A stretch of DNA of 64,000 nt from Membranipora membranacea (Eukaryota; Bryozoa; Gymnolaemata; Cheilostomatida; Membraniporidae), in NCBI GenBank assembly GCA_914767715.1, contig OU612072.1:8306001-8370000 (forward strand), in the 5' to 3' direction. A program made the translations under genes and the position numbers. Positions 12,404 to 23,709 of this stretch are shown here, piece by piece. Every line of letters begins with the position of its first letter. Position 1 is the stretch's first letter. The notes below the pieces were generated by a model. The model made no database searches, was not told the DNA's origin, and saw nothing but the letters and a program-made list of their open reading frames with translations.

Positions 12404-12712
12404 ATGTACAATGACCCTGTCGATTCTGACCAGTTTGATTCTGAGCCAACTTCCACACCTGCTAACTTGACGCAAGAGATGCTTGCGCCTGTTTCTACCC
12501 CGCAACCGGTAGCAGTGGGTAGTCCGGGTCAGACAGCTGAATTCTATATTGTTGAGTGTTTACTTGGTTCATTTGTAAAGAAGGGTACAAGGTACTTTAA
12601 AGTGAAGTGGAACGGTTATAAAGATAGAACATGGGAACCAGCAGGAAATATCCCAGACAGTCTAATTGCGGATTATTATGCCAGAAAGGGAAAGAAAAGC
12701 CCCAAAATCTGA
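12404..12712 (+). pseudogene. Gypsy integrase C-terminal chromodomain
   Basis: The translation contains FYIVECLLGS, KGTRYFKVKWNGY and DRTWEP, in the order of a chromodomain with its aromatic cage residues. Chromodomains at the integrase C-terminus are known in several Ty3/gypsy lineages, where they guide insertion to particular chromatin. The frame is intact to a stop at 12712, followed by purine-rich sequence. Confidence 0.85.
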
Positions 12713-12954
12713 AGATAAAAAAAAGAAAAAAAAAGAAAACGAATTCAAATCAAAGGTGAATTTAGTTTGAAGCAATGTCTAGCGAGAAGGGAAGAGTTTG
12801 TAAATGCAGTGGTGACCTTAGAATTGCTGAAAAAAAAAGAGATATTTACATGCATTACATCATAATCACTTATTAGTTCTAGCATTATTATTCAACCATT
12901 AGTCTAGTAATTAGTAACTATAATAATCACAAGTATCATTTTAGGCATCATTTT

Positions 12955-12977
12955 ATTAGATTAGATTAGATTAGATA
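12955..12977. repeat. (ATTAG)n microsatellite
   Basis: Four to five tandem copies of ATTAG, shortly after the gypsy element ends. Confidence 0.85.
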
Positions 12978-13117
12978 GGCAAACCTTTATACAGTCTTGC
13001 ATAAATACAGGGCCAACATCCTGAATAATTTGATTAGGCGAGGCATGAGGACACGAATTTAGCGGATCCGACTAAATAAAAAAATAAACAAAATAGATAA
13101 TGGAATTCATCAGTAAT

Positions 13118-13254
13118 ATCAACAGTCAACCATGTAGGCTTGGCATAGCATTACCTGTACCGGGAGGGTACTTATCAATAGAATTTGATTATCAACAGCC
13201 AACCATGTAGGCTTGGTATAGCATTACCTGTACTGGGAGGGTACTAATCAATAG
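13118..13254. repeat. Tandem duplication, period 73 bp
   Basis: The block starting ATCAACAG and containing CCATGTAGGCTTGG and TTACCTGTAC occurs at 13118 and again at 13191, with a few substitutions. It may be subterminal sequence of the gypsy element, but no second LTR was found to test this. Confidence 0.9.
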
Positions 13255-13349
13255 CAGGCTTAACAATGGCCAGGAATAATAGCAGTTAACAATTTATCAA
13301 TAGCATGAGTCAATTGACCTTTAGCAAATCATATTTAGGAGTTGTGATG

Positions 13350-13620
13350 CCATGTTGATGCGAGCCTGTGTCTGGGGATCCTTAGTGTTGGTACTCCTGC
13401 CTGTGGATTGTGGATTGGGCGTTTGGACTGCGCGCCCATTTTGTCGATATATGCTGGGCCTGTTCCTTGTGACTTGTGTGGGAACTCCTGTTGCTGCGGG
13501 GTCTCTCTCATGTCTGTGTCCTTGCTCCACCGGTTGGCGGGGGAACTGTGTAGTGGTCTGTCTTCCTGTGCTGCGTTGCTGGCTGTGGCACGATAGGCAT
13601 TCCTTTTGTGTGACTTGGTG
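13350..13620. other. GC-rich island of unknown nature
   Basis: Markedly richer in G+C than its surroundings, with open frames on both strands: plus 13352-13756, with hydrophobic segments and many Cys, and minus 13321-13530, rich in Arg and Thr. Neither resembles a known domain. Base composition alone can keep frames open here, so I make no gene call. It could be a fragment of an unrelated transposon. Confidence 0.4.
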
Positions 13621-13759
13621 TGCTTTATTTTTTGATAGCAGTCAGCATCTTTTTATCATGCAATATTTTTATTTATGCAATTTAATCTTTAGTAAATCAG
13701 TTTTAACACACATGTGTGTTGGAAGCAAAACGAGTTTTATTTTGGTTTTTATTTGAGTT

Positions 13760-16380
13760 TTCTTTTGAGAGGTGAGGGAAGTGGATATTAAGGTTTCCAT
13801 GTGATGTCCTACCAATAACACCTTGATATGGCCCTGTTTTTGTTGCAAATGGGAACATCATGCAGCTGCTCCAGAAAAAAAGTGAATGACATGGCAGAAT
13901 AAATCACTATGAACTTTATGTTATATTAATTCATAAAATCCAAATTGGACCATTATGAATAATACGAATTACTATGTAAATTCACACACTCAAAATAGCT
14001 AGCCTCAAACCGAGTAGCTTAATCCAGAGTTTTATAGCCGATCATTCTTAAATCTGATATTTTAATTTTTTATGTTTATCATTTTCATCATCATTAAAGT
14101 TAATTCCTTAGGCCTACTTGATGTTTGTATAATAATACACTGTTTACTTCCATGAGTAGAGTGTGTGATTATCATTTACTATGGTTCCTGAGCCAAAAGT
14201 GCTGAAGCTTACTTAAAACTAGTTAAGAGATACCAGGGAGTATAGGCCTGATCACCCTGATGCCATCATGATGATCTTCATTAGCAATTTGACCAAACTA
14301 CTCTACACTTCTGCTTCCCTTGATTATAGAGACACAAGCACCTTGGATCACAATAGGTTCGACAGAACATACTCTTAATGATAGTGGGCAGTAATAGCAT
14401 TGCAAGTCAATATTTTATTTTGATCAGAGGGAGAGAAGACACTAGCAACTTTAACCCGGGGACCGGAACCTACCTACCTACCGTGGTTGGCAGTATTGGC
14501 CTTAGCCACATCCTTATCTAATCATATCTTAAGTAAGTATTTGCCACGTAACAAGATTCATGATACATGATTTGTCTCATGTTAAACATAATCAAAGTTT
14601 TATCCAATCAATAAAACTCATTGATCTAAGTATTCTAATCTTCGTTATAAGTTGAAACGATTAAATTGCTTGATTTCTTATGATTTTATAACAAATACCC
14701 ATCAGTCATTCATTCTTGATTCTCGCAAACTGTCTTGCACTGTTGCAACGGACAAATGAAATGTTTCTGTGCAACCAACTTTCATTCATTTTCCATTATC
14801 AAGTTTTCCATGAACCTTGTATCAACTTTTACAGTTATAAAGTTTCCTGAATAAACAGACAGGCAGAAAAATTTCCACATGTTTACGATTTCTATGTTAG
14901 AGCATGTTGACATTACAAATTACTATAACCTAGAGCAAAATTCCTGGTTTTTAATTGTAGGGATGTAATTGTGGTTGGATGTCATTGTCAACAACTTGCT
15001 GTGATCTTTCCTCAGAAGACACCTATTTATTGATGTACTTATGATTACCAATTTACGCCAATCTTCTTCAGATCGTGCTAAAACAGCAAAACAATATTGA
15101 AAAGCAGAAGTGAGACACAGGGGCTTAGCTAAATACACAGGACACAACCGTATTTCTCACTGGTAACGATGGTACAGAATGTAAGCCGATTGTCATTAGT
15201 GATAACTATCATCATAGCTGTACGTCATAATCTTCAACACCATCGACACAAGAATGAAGGGAAAAAAATGGATTTAATCATTCAATTATATATCAGTGTC
15301 ATTTAACTGTGGATAGATTGAGTTGGTTTATTAGGATGGACAGTGACCTGCTTGCAAACTGAGAGCAAATGGGTGCAGATATTGCAGCCTAGCCCCTAAA
15401 GCAACTACTATTTCGCCGCCCATACTTCGGGATGTGGCGTGTGATATGACATCTGATTTAAATCAACCTTTTTAATCAACCTTTTTAATCAGATGGTATA
15501 TAATGGTTGGATGTAATACTACAGTGAATTATCAAATAAAAAACCTCATCCTTACTCAAGCTCATCTTTGTCCGGATAGAATTTCATAGTATAATTATTA
15601 TGAGTGGAATATTTTTGTTGTTCTGGATAAGTAGTCTGAGGCCCATTACATAATTTAATTTCCACATTATCAACCTTAATGGACAGGCACACACTGATTT
15701 AGGCACCAACATAATATACACAAAACTGCAAAAAAGTAAAATAAAATGAAAAAAGTAAATGCAAAAAAAAGATATCAAGCTATACTGAGTTTGGTAGCCC
15801 TTGATTTGAGAAGCCTTTTCGTCTGCTTGTTATTCAAGCTGTATTTGAAGTTATATTGTTTACATAGTTGAGGAAAGGTAGTGGAAGCGGACTTTATTAT
15901 CTGATATAATGTGATATGTCAGTCCAATCAGATGCTGAATAATCTCTACGTATCAGATGTATGCCTGATTTCCTAATCGAGGTGTATTGAGATACTCATC
16001 TTCACCTCTACTCTCCTCACAGTCAAAGAAGACGTTATTAGGTGTTAAGTTCACAAGCAATAGCTTCCTTGAGTATGATGACTTGTATATGAGATATAAT
16101 GATGGTAACTTTTGTAGTGCAGGAGCCGACCATGTAATTTGTGAAATGTTGCAAAACCGCAATCGGAACAGGGTTTGGTGATATACACAGTTTGATACAC
16201 TGACAATCATTACTATGCTAAGAGTCGGTCATGATCAACTTGTTAATTCAATTAAAATTTTGAGGATTTATAAATTATTTTTACTTTCTTCTGCGGAGTA
16301 TTCCTACGCCATTGTTGTTTATAATGATTCTCAGTGTGTAAGTAGGTTTGTTTACATTATGTGACTAAGCGTATGGTCAA
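13760..16380. other. No recognisable gene
   Basis: AT-rich DNA with only short open frames. A possible tRNA-like SINE piece on the minus strand lies near 14446-14510 (GTGGCTAAGG as an A-box-like word, AGGTTCCGGTCCC as a weak B box). A 15-bp phrase AATCAACCTTTTTAA is duplicated near 15463-15490. Frames at 14923-15147 and 15953-16210 carry no motif. Confidence 0.45.
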
Positions 16381-16387
16381 ATGAAGC

Positions 16388-19300
16388 ATGGCAACTGCAC
16401 GAGACTGCATGCTCCATTGTTTGCCTGCACTAAATCAGGATACTAATCTTATTAACCTATCTGACCAATGCATATCTACAGCATTGAAGTATGCCGTGCA
16501 GTATTCTGATCTAATTGAGCCATATATGACAATAGGGCATTTACTATTGTGCCTGTCAAACACCAGTAAAGAAGAATAAGAGCAGCCTGTCCCATCGACT
16601 CCTTCCACATCAACAGCTAGAAAACTGGCATCAGCCTTTGATGTTTACTGTCATGAGAAATGCTACAAAAAGTTCACTCATGTAAGGATACTGGCGAGCT
16701 GCAGGAAAAGAAAGAAGGCGAGGCTCATTTGTTTTAAGATGGTACAGCCATCCATAAAAGCCTAAATTGACCACCACCATGCAATCAACTTCAATCCCTG
16801 CAGATGATAAATCCCACTGTCTACTAAACTGCAACATTTATAGAGTGCTTTATGCTTTTTCACAAGCTTTGTATTGCATCATGTGTCGACACTGAGTTCC
16901 ATTGTGAAACATGATTGTTATGTTGCTTCCATTGACTGAGTGAGGGCAAGGTACCACACAAAGTACACCAGTGTGTTGGCCTAACTAGCTAAGAGTTAGA
17001 TATCTCTCTCTCTCTCTATCTCATCAGCTAATGTTGCTGGTCATGTATCAACATTTGGAAAGTCACAGGTTAGTCTTTACTAATCATATTCATCAATTAT
17101 CCAGTCCCCTTCCGATGGAAATTATGAGGATGATGAGGAAGAAGAAAGAAGCCAGTAAACAAAAGACGTCGACTAGCAGGATCATCTTCTATCATGCTCC
17201 CTAAGATATGTATCATATGTAAGAATGAAAAGAAGAGAATAACCCGGAAAGGTAAGAGAGTTTATGAACAGCTCTCACTCCCGCGGTCAAAAACTGCAGG
17301 TGGCTTTTTCACACATTATGGCCTAATTCAAACCCTTTCAGCCTATCTTTTTAACTTCCAGGCAATGCCTGCAAACCAGATGTTTGAACCTACTCTTAAA
17401 CACTCAAAGTTGGAAGTCAACTACTGCGAAGCCCAAGCAGTATACCGTACAGCGTACCTAAGTAGTATCCAGACTAGTATTATATCATATTTTTAACTAA
17501 CTTTGCACCCTTGATAAATAAAAGTAAGTTCTTAAAACTTTTACCAAGATATATATTGTTATCTTATGTGATTATAGGCAGTCTCTTATTGAAAGCCCAA
17601 GAGAAACAGGACGAGAACATCCTGCGAGAGCTCTCATGGAGTGATGCAGTGGCACGGGAAGTGCGTTACCATGTTTCTTGCTACAAACTCTACTGTGAAA
17701 ACACCAGGTGGGTTGGCTGGCCTACGATAGTAATTTTTACCTTATTTGACTCTAACCGACAAAACCTAGAACGTGAGTCAGTTCACAGGTCATTTGCAAT
17801 ATGACCAACTTCGTGACTATTAACTAATTCAATAGCATTGCATTAACCCTAATTCGTGATATTGTAATGTTATCCATACACTCTTGTTACTAGTTACGTC
17901 AAATATATGGTGAGTATTGGTGATAGTTTTCTGCTGTGTGGGTAAATCTCTGGTAGATCATCAACGCTTAGCATGCTGTGTGATACATTTTATATACGTG
18001 ATTTGCATAACTCTTTAACTGCTGCTAAATGATCTCATCTCTGCTAGTCTGAGCCCCCCAAACTTTTGCCCCTCGTCCGACGGCCCCCCGGGCGAGAGAA
18101 AGTCTGAGAACAATGCAGGATCTTGCTGGAGTTGTCTGCCCTTGAGTGTTATAAGTTAATCAAGGGGAGCACTAAAACTGCAATATCTATTGATTTCTAT
18201 TCATGCCACCTACTATATTCCTCCAGGTATGAGAGTTTTCCAGTCAGACTCTGGGAAAAGCAGCCTCATGTTTGGGAAATACCCATGAGCAGAGATATTC
18301 ACTGCCAAATAGTGAAGAAAATGTCAGCCAGAATTTCTTCATTTTGAATAAGGGCGGTCATTCATGACATTGACAAAAGGTCATACAATGTGTATTATTG
18401 GACCCTAGGCTATATGAAGTAAGATTAATGTAGAAGTAATGAGAGGAAAAATCCAACCAAATCCTGCATAGTGCATAGACTACATTTCTGCGGTAGTCCA
18501 AACCAAAGCTAGCTTGTGATTACCTTGAATAACTTGCATTGTCACTGATTGACCTGCCTGACTAACTACTATATTATTTGCGTGAGCTAACTTCAACCCA
18601 TTCTCAACTTGTGTTTGTGAACTAAACCCAAATTCTTTCTTGTCATATCACTATACAGCTAGACTATATGTACTATAATATCTCTAACCCATAGTTGTTC
18701 TCCTAGATCACAGGTGCACCTGTATTCATATTTGAGAATTGATAAGGTAACGACAACATTATGCTTGGATTGACCAACCTTTGGTTCATTCTGACTTGAC
18801 TTAATATCACACTTAGACTTATTTGTGTTGTAGTGAAGCGGTGATAAAACCAGTCAGCACAGAAAGCTTCAACTTGTTCTGTAACATAGTAAGGTCTAAG
18901 ATCATCGCTAATCATCAGATTATGAAGTACACTGATTTATACAAACTCTACAAAGATCTTATATCTGGCTACCCTAATGAGACGACACAAATGTGAGTAC
19001 ATGTATATGTCTAATGTATTGATATAATATAATATCACATGACCGCAAATTTTGTCAGTGATATATGCTATACCTTTTTTCTGTTGAGATTGAGACAAAA
19101 TGTGTGCTTGAAACAGTTTGAATGCGAGCCAAGGTCATACATGAACGCTTGAAGACAACTCCTACTGCCAGCAAGTAACACTTCTATTCCAGGTCAATGA
19201 AGTGCTAGTATTAAATGTAATTATTTCTCTGAACTGTTTCACAGGCCGAACAGGTTGAAAGAACGGCTGCAGAGTACTATACCTGACCTGATATTTAAGG

Positions 19301-19784
19301 GATCGAAAAGTGGAGCCCACACCCGCAGCTGATGGCCATAGATGGGTTGCCTCACAAGGAAATCTGATGGTGTGTTGGCGCAATAAAGAAGTCGCACCAA
19401 AGGATGTTCTAAAGGTATTTATGGTATAGATAAATTGTTTTAGGCTACTGGTTGTTTGAACCCTAGAGATTATGATCATGTACAGCTTGAACTAACACAT
19501 AATCTGTATGGTCATACTTTAAAGATGGTTTGTTTCAGTATACAGCGATGATCTCTTCCCAACACATGTTCGTATAATCATGTATGTTATTTCCCAAACT
19601 CATACCAAAATTGTTATAGACGGTATACTGTAAATGCCAGAAGGCGGGATGTGCTGACAAGAGGTGCTCGTGCAGCAGCAAAGGACTACCTTGCACTGAT
19701 CTCTTCTCATGTGCGCGCGGCTGTGACAATAGGAAGAGAGTAGATAATTGTTATGACGCCGACACTGACTATGATAGTGACTGA
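16388..19784 (+). pseudogene. Multi-exon remnant with C/H motifs and C-terminal CXC-like domain
   Basis: Exon-like pieces lie in order on the plus strand. First is a piece ending FDVYCHEKCYKKFTH (about 16580-16700, after a stop at 16577). Then come 17194-17299 (LPKICIICKNEKKRITRKGK, donor CAG|GTGGCT), 17582-17707 (EKQDENILREL, VRYHVSCYK, donor CAG|GTGGGT), 18919-18992 (KYTDLYKLYKDL, donor AT|GTGAGT), and 19245-19413, which joins in phase (RLKERLQSTIPDLIF) but hits stops. The last is 19620-19784, with CKCQKAGCADKRCSC and LPCTDLFSC, a tesmin/TSO1-like cysteine pattern. From memory, the order YHxxCY, CxxC, CXC recalls a transposon-associated invertebrate family of unknown function. Stops show that this copy is dead or only partly used. 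Confidence 0.55.
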
Positions 19785-19789
19785 CCAAT

Positions 19790-20408
19790 TAATGTAGTCC
19801 ACCATCCCCACTTTTATTATACTCAAAAATAAGCGTTATTGATGAAGAGACTCTAAGATTTTGGTTGAAGTTATCTCCCCTGTATAATTTCTAATTCAGT
19901 ATTAGCATGACAAATTCATATTAATTTGATTGACGTTCTTCGTTTGTAAGTTTAGTTCTAGCTTCAACTTCATTCCACCGAATCATTGTTTAAATATTGA
20001 GTTCACTCATTACCTGTTACATTCTCTTCGGTCACACTTCTGTTAAAAAAGGTAACTATGAGTTGATGACTTAACGACAGCACCAGCACCAAGTTTACAG
20101 TTTTTGAACTTACGACACCATGCCATCCTGTTCCTGTGGCACCCATGGAAATGTTAATCTATAAAGAACCTGTTCCGAACACCGTTTTGCAGAATTTGAG
20201 AATTTTAGGAAAAACCATGGTCAGCTCCTGCACTAGTGGAGAAAGTTGAATATACAGTTTCTAAGGCTGATATTTACCTGTGACTTAAAACACTCTACTG
20301 GCAATCTGACTTATAATCAATCTGACTTATAATATTTTTTTGTCTTTCTTCCGGCCAAACAACTTCTAGGTCTTCTCTTAATTTCAAATATTTCTGCCAG
20401 GTCGAAAG
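19790..20408. other. No recognisable gene
   Basis: AT-rich spacer between the CXC-type remnant and the polyadenylation signal of gene B. No motif or repeat was recognised. Confidence 0.5.
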
Positions 20409-20414
20409 TTTATT
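20409..20414 (-). terminator. Polyadenylation signal of gene B
   Basis: AATAAA on the minus strand (GTAAATAAACT), about 75 nt past the gene B stop codon. Confidence 0.55.
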
Positions 20415-20489
20415 TACAGTTAAATGACAAATTCTGGTTGATATTCTCCTCTTTTGGACAGGCAACAATGAAAGAAAAGTTGTCTTTCA

Positions 20490-21295
20490 TCACTCAACAA
20501 ACCATGGAACAGCCACATTCCTTTCATAACTTAGTTTAGCATTATCTTTGCACAGAAAAATCGATCCAGCAACCCATCTTCTTTCTCTGTAACTTTTGTC
20601 GAGGGTCTTGAAGATTATGAAGTTAAGCTGCAGTGATCCCTGATGGCAGTCATCACCAGCTAGGATGTGGGATCTATTAAGGGAACAAAGGTAAGTTGCC
20701 ATGTTGTTTTAAAGGAGTATAATACTGTACAGTCGATTCCAGCATCGATTGATATTGTATTGATAGTTTTTTTTCACATGCATCATAGTCCATAGTTAGT
20801 GTTTCAGTGTCCTCGTAATGTTTGTGAATTAGGTTGTCAGTAGAATTATGTAAGGATTAGCCTTTCAACTTGCCACCACTCTGTAAACCTTTTTGCTGTT
20901 TTTTTTTATGATGTCAGCTATCTTAAACAAATCCCCTACAAAATAATCAAAAGACATATTATTATGGTGTAAATTTCATAAAATCTTGCAGGAATTCTAC
21001 TGGACATTGATATACAGAATCTATTCTTCCGACGCAATTCTAGTGCCAAAATTTTGAACAAGGAAAAGGGCATCGCTATGTCGAACAAAACAAATTCATT
21101 TATGCATGTTACTTGCAAATGTAAAAACGCATGTGAAATTGAAGTATTTCTTTGCAGAAATAATTATATGTAGTATAAAAATAGTTTCATGTTATTCATT
21201 CAGCATTTTTGATGTAATTTGTAGTAAACTTTCATCTCACCTTGAGCTGAAGCACAAAAGGCTACAAGCAGAGATACAATAATAGTTGTCTTCAT
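20490..21295 (-). CDS. Gene B: 74-residue secreted peptide
   Basis: Two coding exons on the minus strand, 21295-21241 (55 nt) and 20659-20490 (170 nt), sum to 225 nt or 75 codons including stop. Exon 1 is a classic signal peptide (MKTTIIVSLLVAFCASAQ) ending at G|GTGAGA. The acceptor is the CCTAG at 20664-20660, behind a pyrimidine-rich tract; the nearer TTAATAG would give an immediate stop, so I chose the other. The mature part is about 55 residues with two Cys, an RERRW basic stretch and a C-terminal VPWFVE. The ATG lies 14 nt after a TTGCAG acceptor, in a context very like gene A. An AATAAA is found at 20414-20409, about 75 nt after the stop. No family was recognised. Confidence 0.6.
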
Positions 21296-21710
21296 TTTCA
21301 ATTCTCAACCTGCAATTAAATGACAGTAAAGGTAATCCCCTGATCAAGATGTTAAGGGCATGTCAAACTTTTTCACATCAAACAACATTAGTTATACATA
21401 TAAAAACTTTTTTGGATAATACTCATTTGTTGAGAACGTTTTACAGAATACCCAAACAAATATTATAACAAAACAAAAACAAAAATTATGTTGTGAGATT
21501 TTGTGTATTACAGCATGAGCACAAAAATGAGTTGTTATAATGCTGTAGTATTTCAAAAATTCATTTTTATCTTACAGGTGTAATATACACTTTAAGAGAT
21601 CACAATATTTGGGTCCATTAGACAAAGACGTTATTATCAAATGCTAGATCAGTTATGTATTTGAGCTCCTATATACCACTGTGCTGATTCGAGTACACGA
21701 ATGAACTCAC

Positions 21711-21788
21711 CTTTGCTTACTCTACAAAGTTCTTTGACAAATATAAAACATGTTATAGTGATTGTGTCTATCATTCCATACTTATATA
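21711..21788 (-). promoter_or_regulatory. Promoter and non-coding exon 1 of gene B
   Basis: A perfect TATATAAG box at 21788-21781 is followed by a donor AAG|GTGAGT with its exon edge at 21711. With a start about 30 nt after the box, the non-coding exon would be about 45 nt and splice over 0.4 kb to the acceptor at 21310, just before the ATG. Spacing matches gene C. Confidence 0.55.
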
Positions 21789-21925
21789 CTGAGTTGTTGA
21801 TCTCAGCTGCTTGGTTACGATGCAACCAAACCTCCAATTGTTATTACGATCACCTCCAGATGTTAGTTGTCCTTAATCAGATTCACATCAGAGAAAAAAT
21901 AGAAAGCTGAATTGCACCCACTTAC

Positions 21926-22066
21926 AACCTTGGTACAGACCATGATGGTACAGAAATTGAGTGTAATCCGATCTGGAAATTTCCTAGTTGATTGCTTTTC
22001 CGGGAGTTTGTCATATTTATCAAATTCATCTTGCACTTGTTGACTGCATAAATGATGATATGGACA
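21926..22066 (-). other. Exon-like segment with clustered Cys between genes B and C
   Basis: An open 47-codon block between a good acceptor (TTTCTGCTTCGACTCAG) and a GTT|GTAAGT donor, on the minus strand. It encodes CPYHHLC at its start and FCTIMVCTK at its end. The phase is 0 at both ends. No partner exons with a signal peptide were found, so this may be an orphan exon of a decayed gene or chance. Confidence 0.25.
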
Positions 22067-22609
22067 CTGAGTCGAAGCAGAAATGAATATTTTCAATCTC
22101 TTTTGATTTTTTGTGTTGCATGAATTTATTATTAACTTTTTGATTGAAGTGGAAATTGACATATCAATTCCGATTTCCCATTCATAGTTCTTCATTTTTT
22201 GTGTTGCTCGATACAATGTTAGACAGCTGTTTCACAATATGGGAAATGGTATAAACAAATACAATTGCAGTTTCTCAAAATTGTAAAAGGCTCAAATTGC
22301 ACATTATAAAATATCAATTCAATAGGTAGGTGCGTCAGTGAGGGCTTGGTAGGTAAGAAAGCATTCGGTCCGGTAAGAAAGGATAAGAGCTTTCTGTCCA
22401 AACATCAAATGCCGTTTCAGCTATTTATTTCTTATGATGTCTTCACCAAGTTTCAGTTAAAAACTGGTGTTAATGTTTAATTTGAATTTATTTGATATTT
22501 AATACCACTCATTGACAGTTGAAGATCTGAACAAACACTCCATGGACACTTGTTATCAGTCAATTTTATTTCACTAACATTACAAGAAATCATCTTCCCT
22601 GAAACCCCT

Positions 22610-23263
22610 TTATTCAAAGTCAAGATCCCATTGTTGTCTTTTTTCAAAGTCAAGATCCCATTGTTGTTTGTGATAGGCGCTGTACTTCGATTCACTGACA
22701 CATTTGCTTGGTAAACTGCTCTGATGATATATTAGACACTTCGGTGTGGTTCCCGAGCAGTGGCTGAAATGAGAAAAGTGTCCATCAATCACTGCCACAC
22801 AGTAGTAATAGAACAATTGTTACTCCTATGTAGCAAGGTGAATCTAATTGATTCTCTCTTTGTGTATGGAATTATTCGAAGTATTATTCATATATATCAT
22901 ATATTAAGTCGGCTATCATGTATTATTTCTAATAGTGTTGTGATAAGATATTCAAGTAAAATGTAATTGTGGACTTTGAACTTGTGTTAGACCATAAAAA
23001 TCCTATAAATCCACCGCTTTTTGAAGCAATAAACTCTGTATTCAGACTGCTAAGGTTCAATTTGGTGGATTGTCAGATAGCTTTTAGGAATCGTTCTCTT
23101 GTTGTGTAGTTTAATAAGCATGGCCTCTAAATTATGGGCACGTAGCACATGGGCCATACATCTACACAGATTCCAATTTATAATTTACTCACCTGTTAAA
23201 CCTGCAGGCTTGCGCTGAGTCTGATGCAAACACGAGTGCTATCATTAATACAAACACTTTCAT
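22610..23263 (-). CDS. Gene C: secreted Cys-rich precursor ending in two KR-separated identical octapeptides
   Basis: Coding exons 23263-23193 (71 nt) and 22763-22610 (154 nt) on the minus strand total 225 nt or 75 codons including stop. Exon 1 encodes the signal peptide (MKVFVLMIALVFASDSAQA) and ends at AG|GTGAGT; the second acceptor is CTCATTTCAG. The middle has four Cys spaced CX5CX6CX10C (ACRFN, SHCSGTTPKC, SKCVSES), a compact disulfide pattern. The tail is QQWDLDFEKRQQWDLDFE then stop: two identical octapeptides split by a dibasic KR site, encoded by a 30-nt tandem duplication in which one A-to-T change turns the second Lys codon into TAA. That TAA overlaps AATAAA. A prohormone-like or antimicrobial precursor is plausible; no family was recognised. 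Confidence 0.7.
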
Positions 23264-23494
23264 CTTCACTTAATCTGCAAAGTACACAACTCTGTAGTAG
23301 TGGTGACCATAGGAGAATTTATGGCTGTTGACTCTCTTGGCTTGAACATGTCACGCACTGTATTTCTTCCCGAAGAATCTCAATATGGGAAAGGCTGTCA
23401 AAGGACCTCCAATTACATTCAACTTGATCAATATATTGTTATTTGAGAAAATACATTGCTATCAACATTTCGATTGACTGGCTAACTGACTCAC

Positions 23495-23581
23495 CTTGCT
23501 CTTGTGGTGTTAGGAGAGAATAGAAGTTCGGCTTGCGAGTTTCAAGAATACAATCACCTGCAGAGAACACAGGTTTTTATA
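23495..23581 (-). promoter_or_regulatory. Promoter and non-coding exon 1 of gene C
   Basis: TATAAAA at 23581-23575 on the minus strand, then about 80 nt later an AAG|GTGAGT donor (exon edge 23495). The intron runs about 0.2 kb to a TTTGCAG acceptor at 23275, 11 nt before the gene C ATG. This is the clearest promoter in the window. Confidence 0.7.
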
Positions 23582-23709
23582 CTCTTGGTTTATGTAACTT
23601 CAAGCAATGTGAGTGTATAGAGCATTACCGCTGGCACCAAGTAAGATGTTGTCCAGGACTTAAGAATTTGTTGAAGAAATTTAGCTTCTTCACATGCTGG
23701 CAGACATGA

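Larger units (their letters stand above)
6640..12735 (+). mobile_element. Decayed Ty3/gypsy retrotransposon with chromodomain
   Basis: Running left to right are a gag-like region, a zinc knuckle, an aspartic protease, reverse transcriptase, an RNase H remnant, integrase and a C-terminal chromodomain, which is the Ty3/gypsy order. Frameshifts and stops break the polyprotein in several places. About 0.9 kb of unrelated sequence interrupts the gag region, and the RNase H region is internally deleted. Purine-rich runs follow the chromodomain stop (12714-12740). I could not find a matching pair of LTRs, so the ends are approximate. The element is dead but fairly complete. Confidence 0.9.

Noticed and set aside
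6640-12735. Endogenous virus with an envelope gene
   Set aside because: No envelope-like frame follows integrase; the chromodomain ends the polyprotein and is followed directly by purine-rich sequence.
13352-13756. 134-codon hydrophobic plus-strand frame
   Set aside because: It lies in a GC-rich island where stops are scarce, overlaps open frames on the other strand, and has no conserved motif or splice context.
21649-21837. Minus-strand frame as a coding exon of gene B
   Set aside because: It overlaps the TATATAAG box and the non-coding exon, which give a simpler model matching genes C and FTP1.
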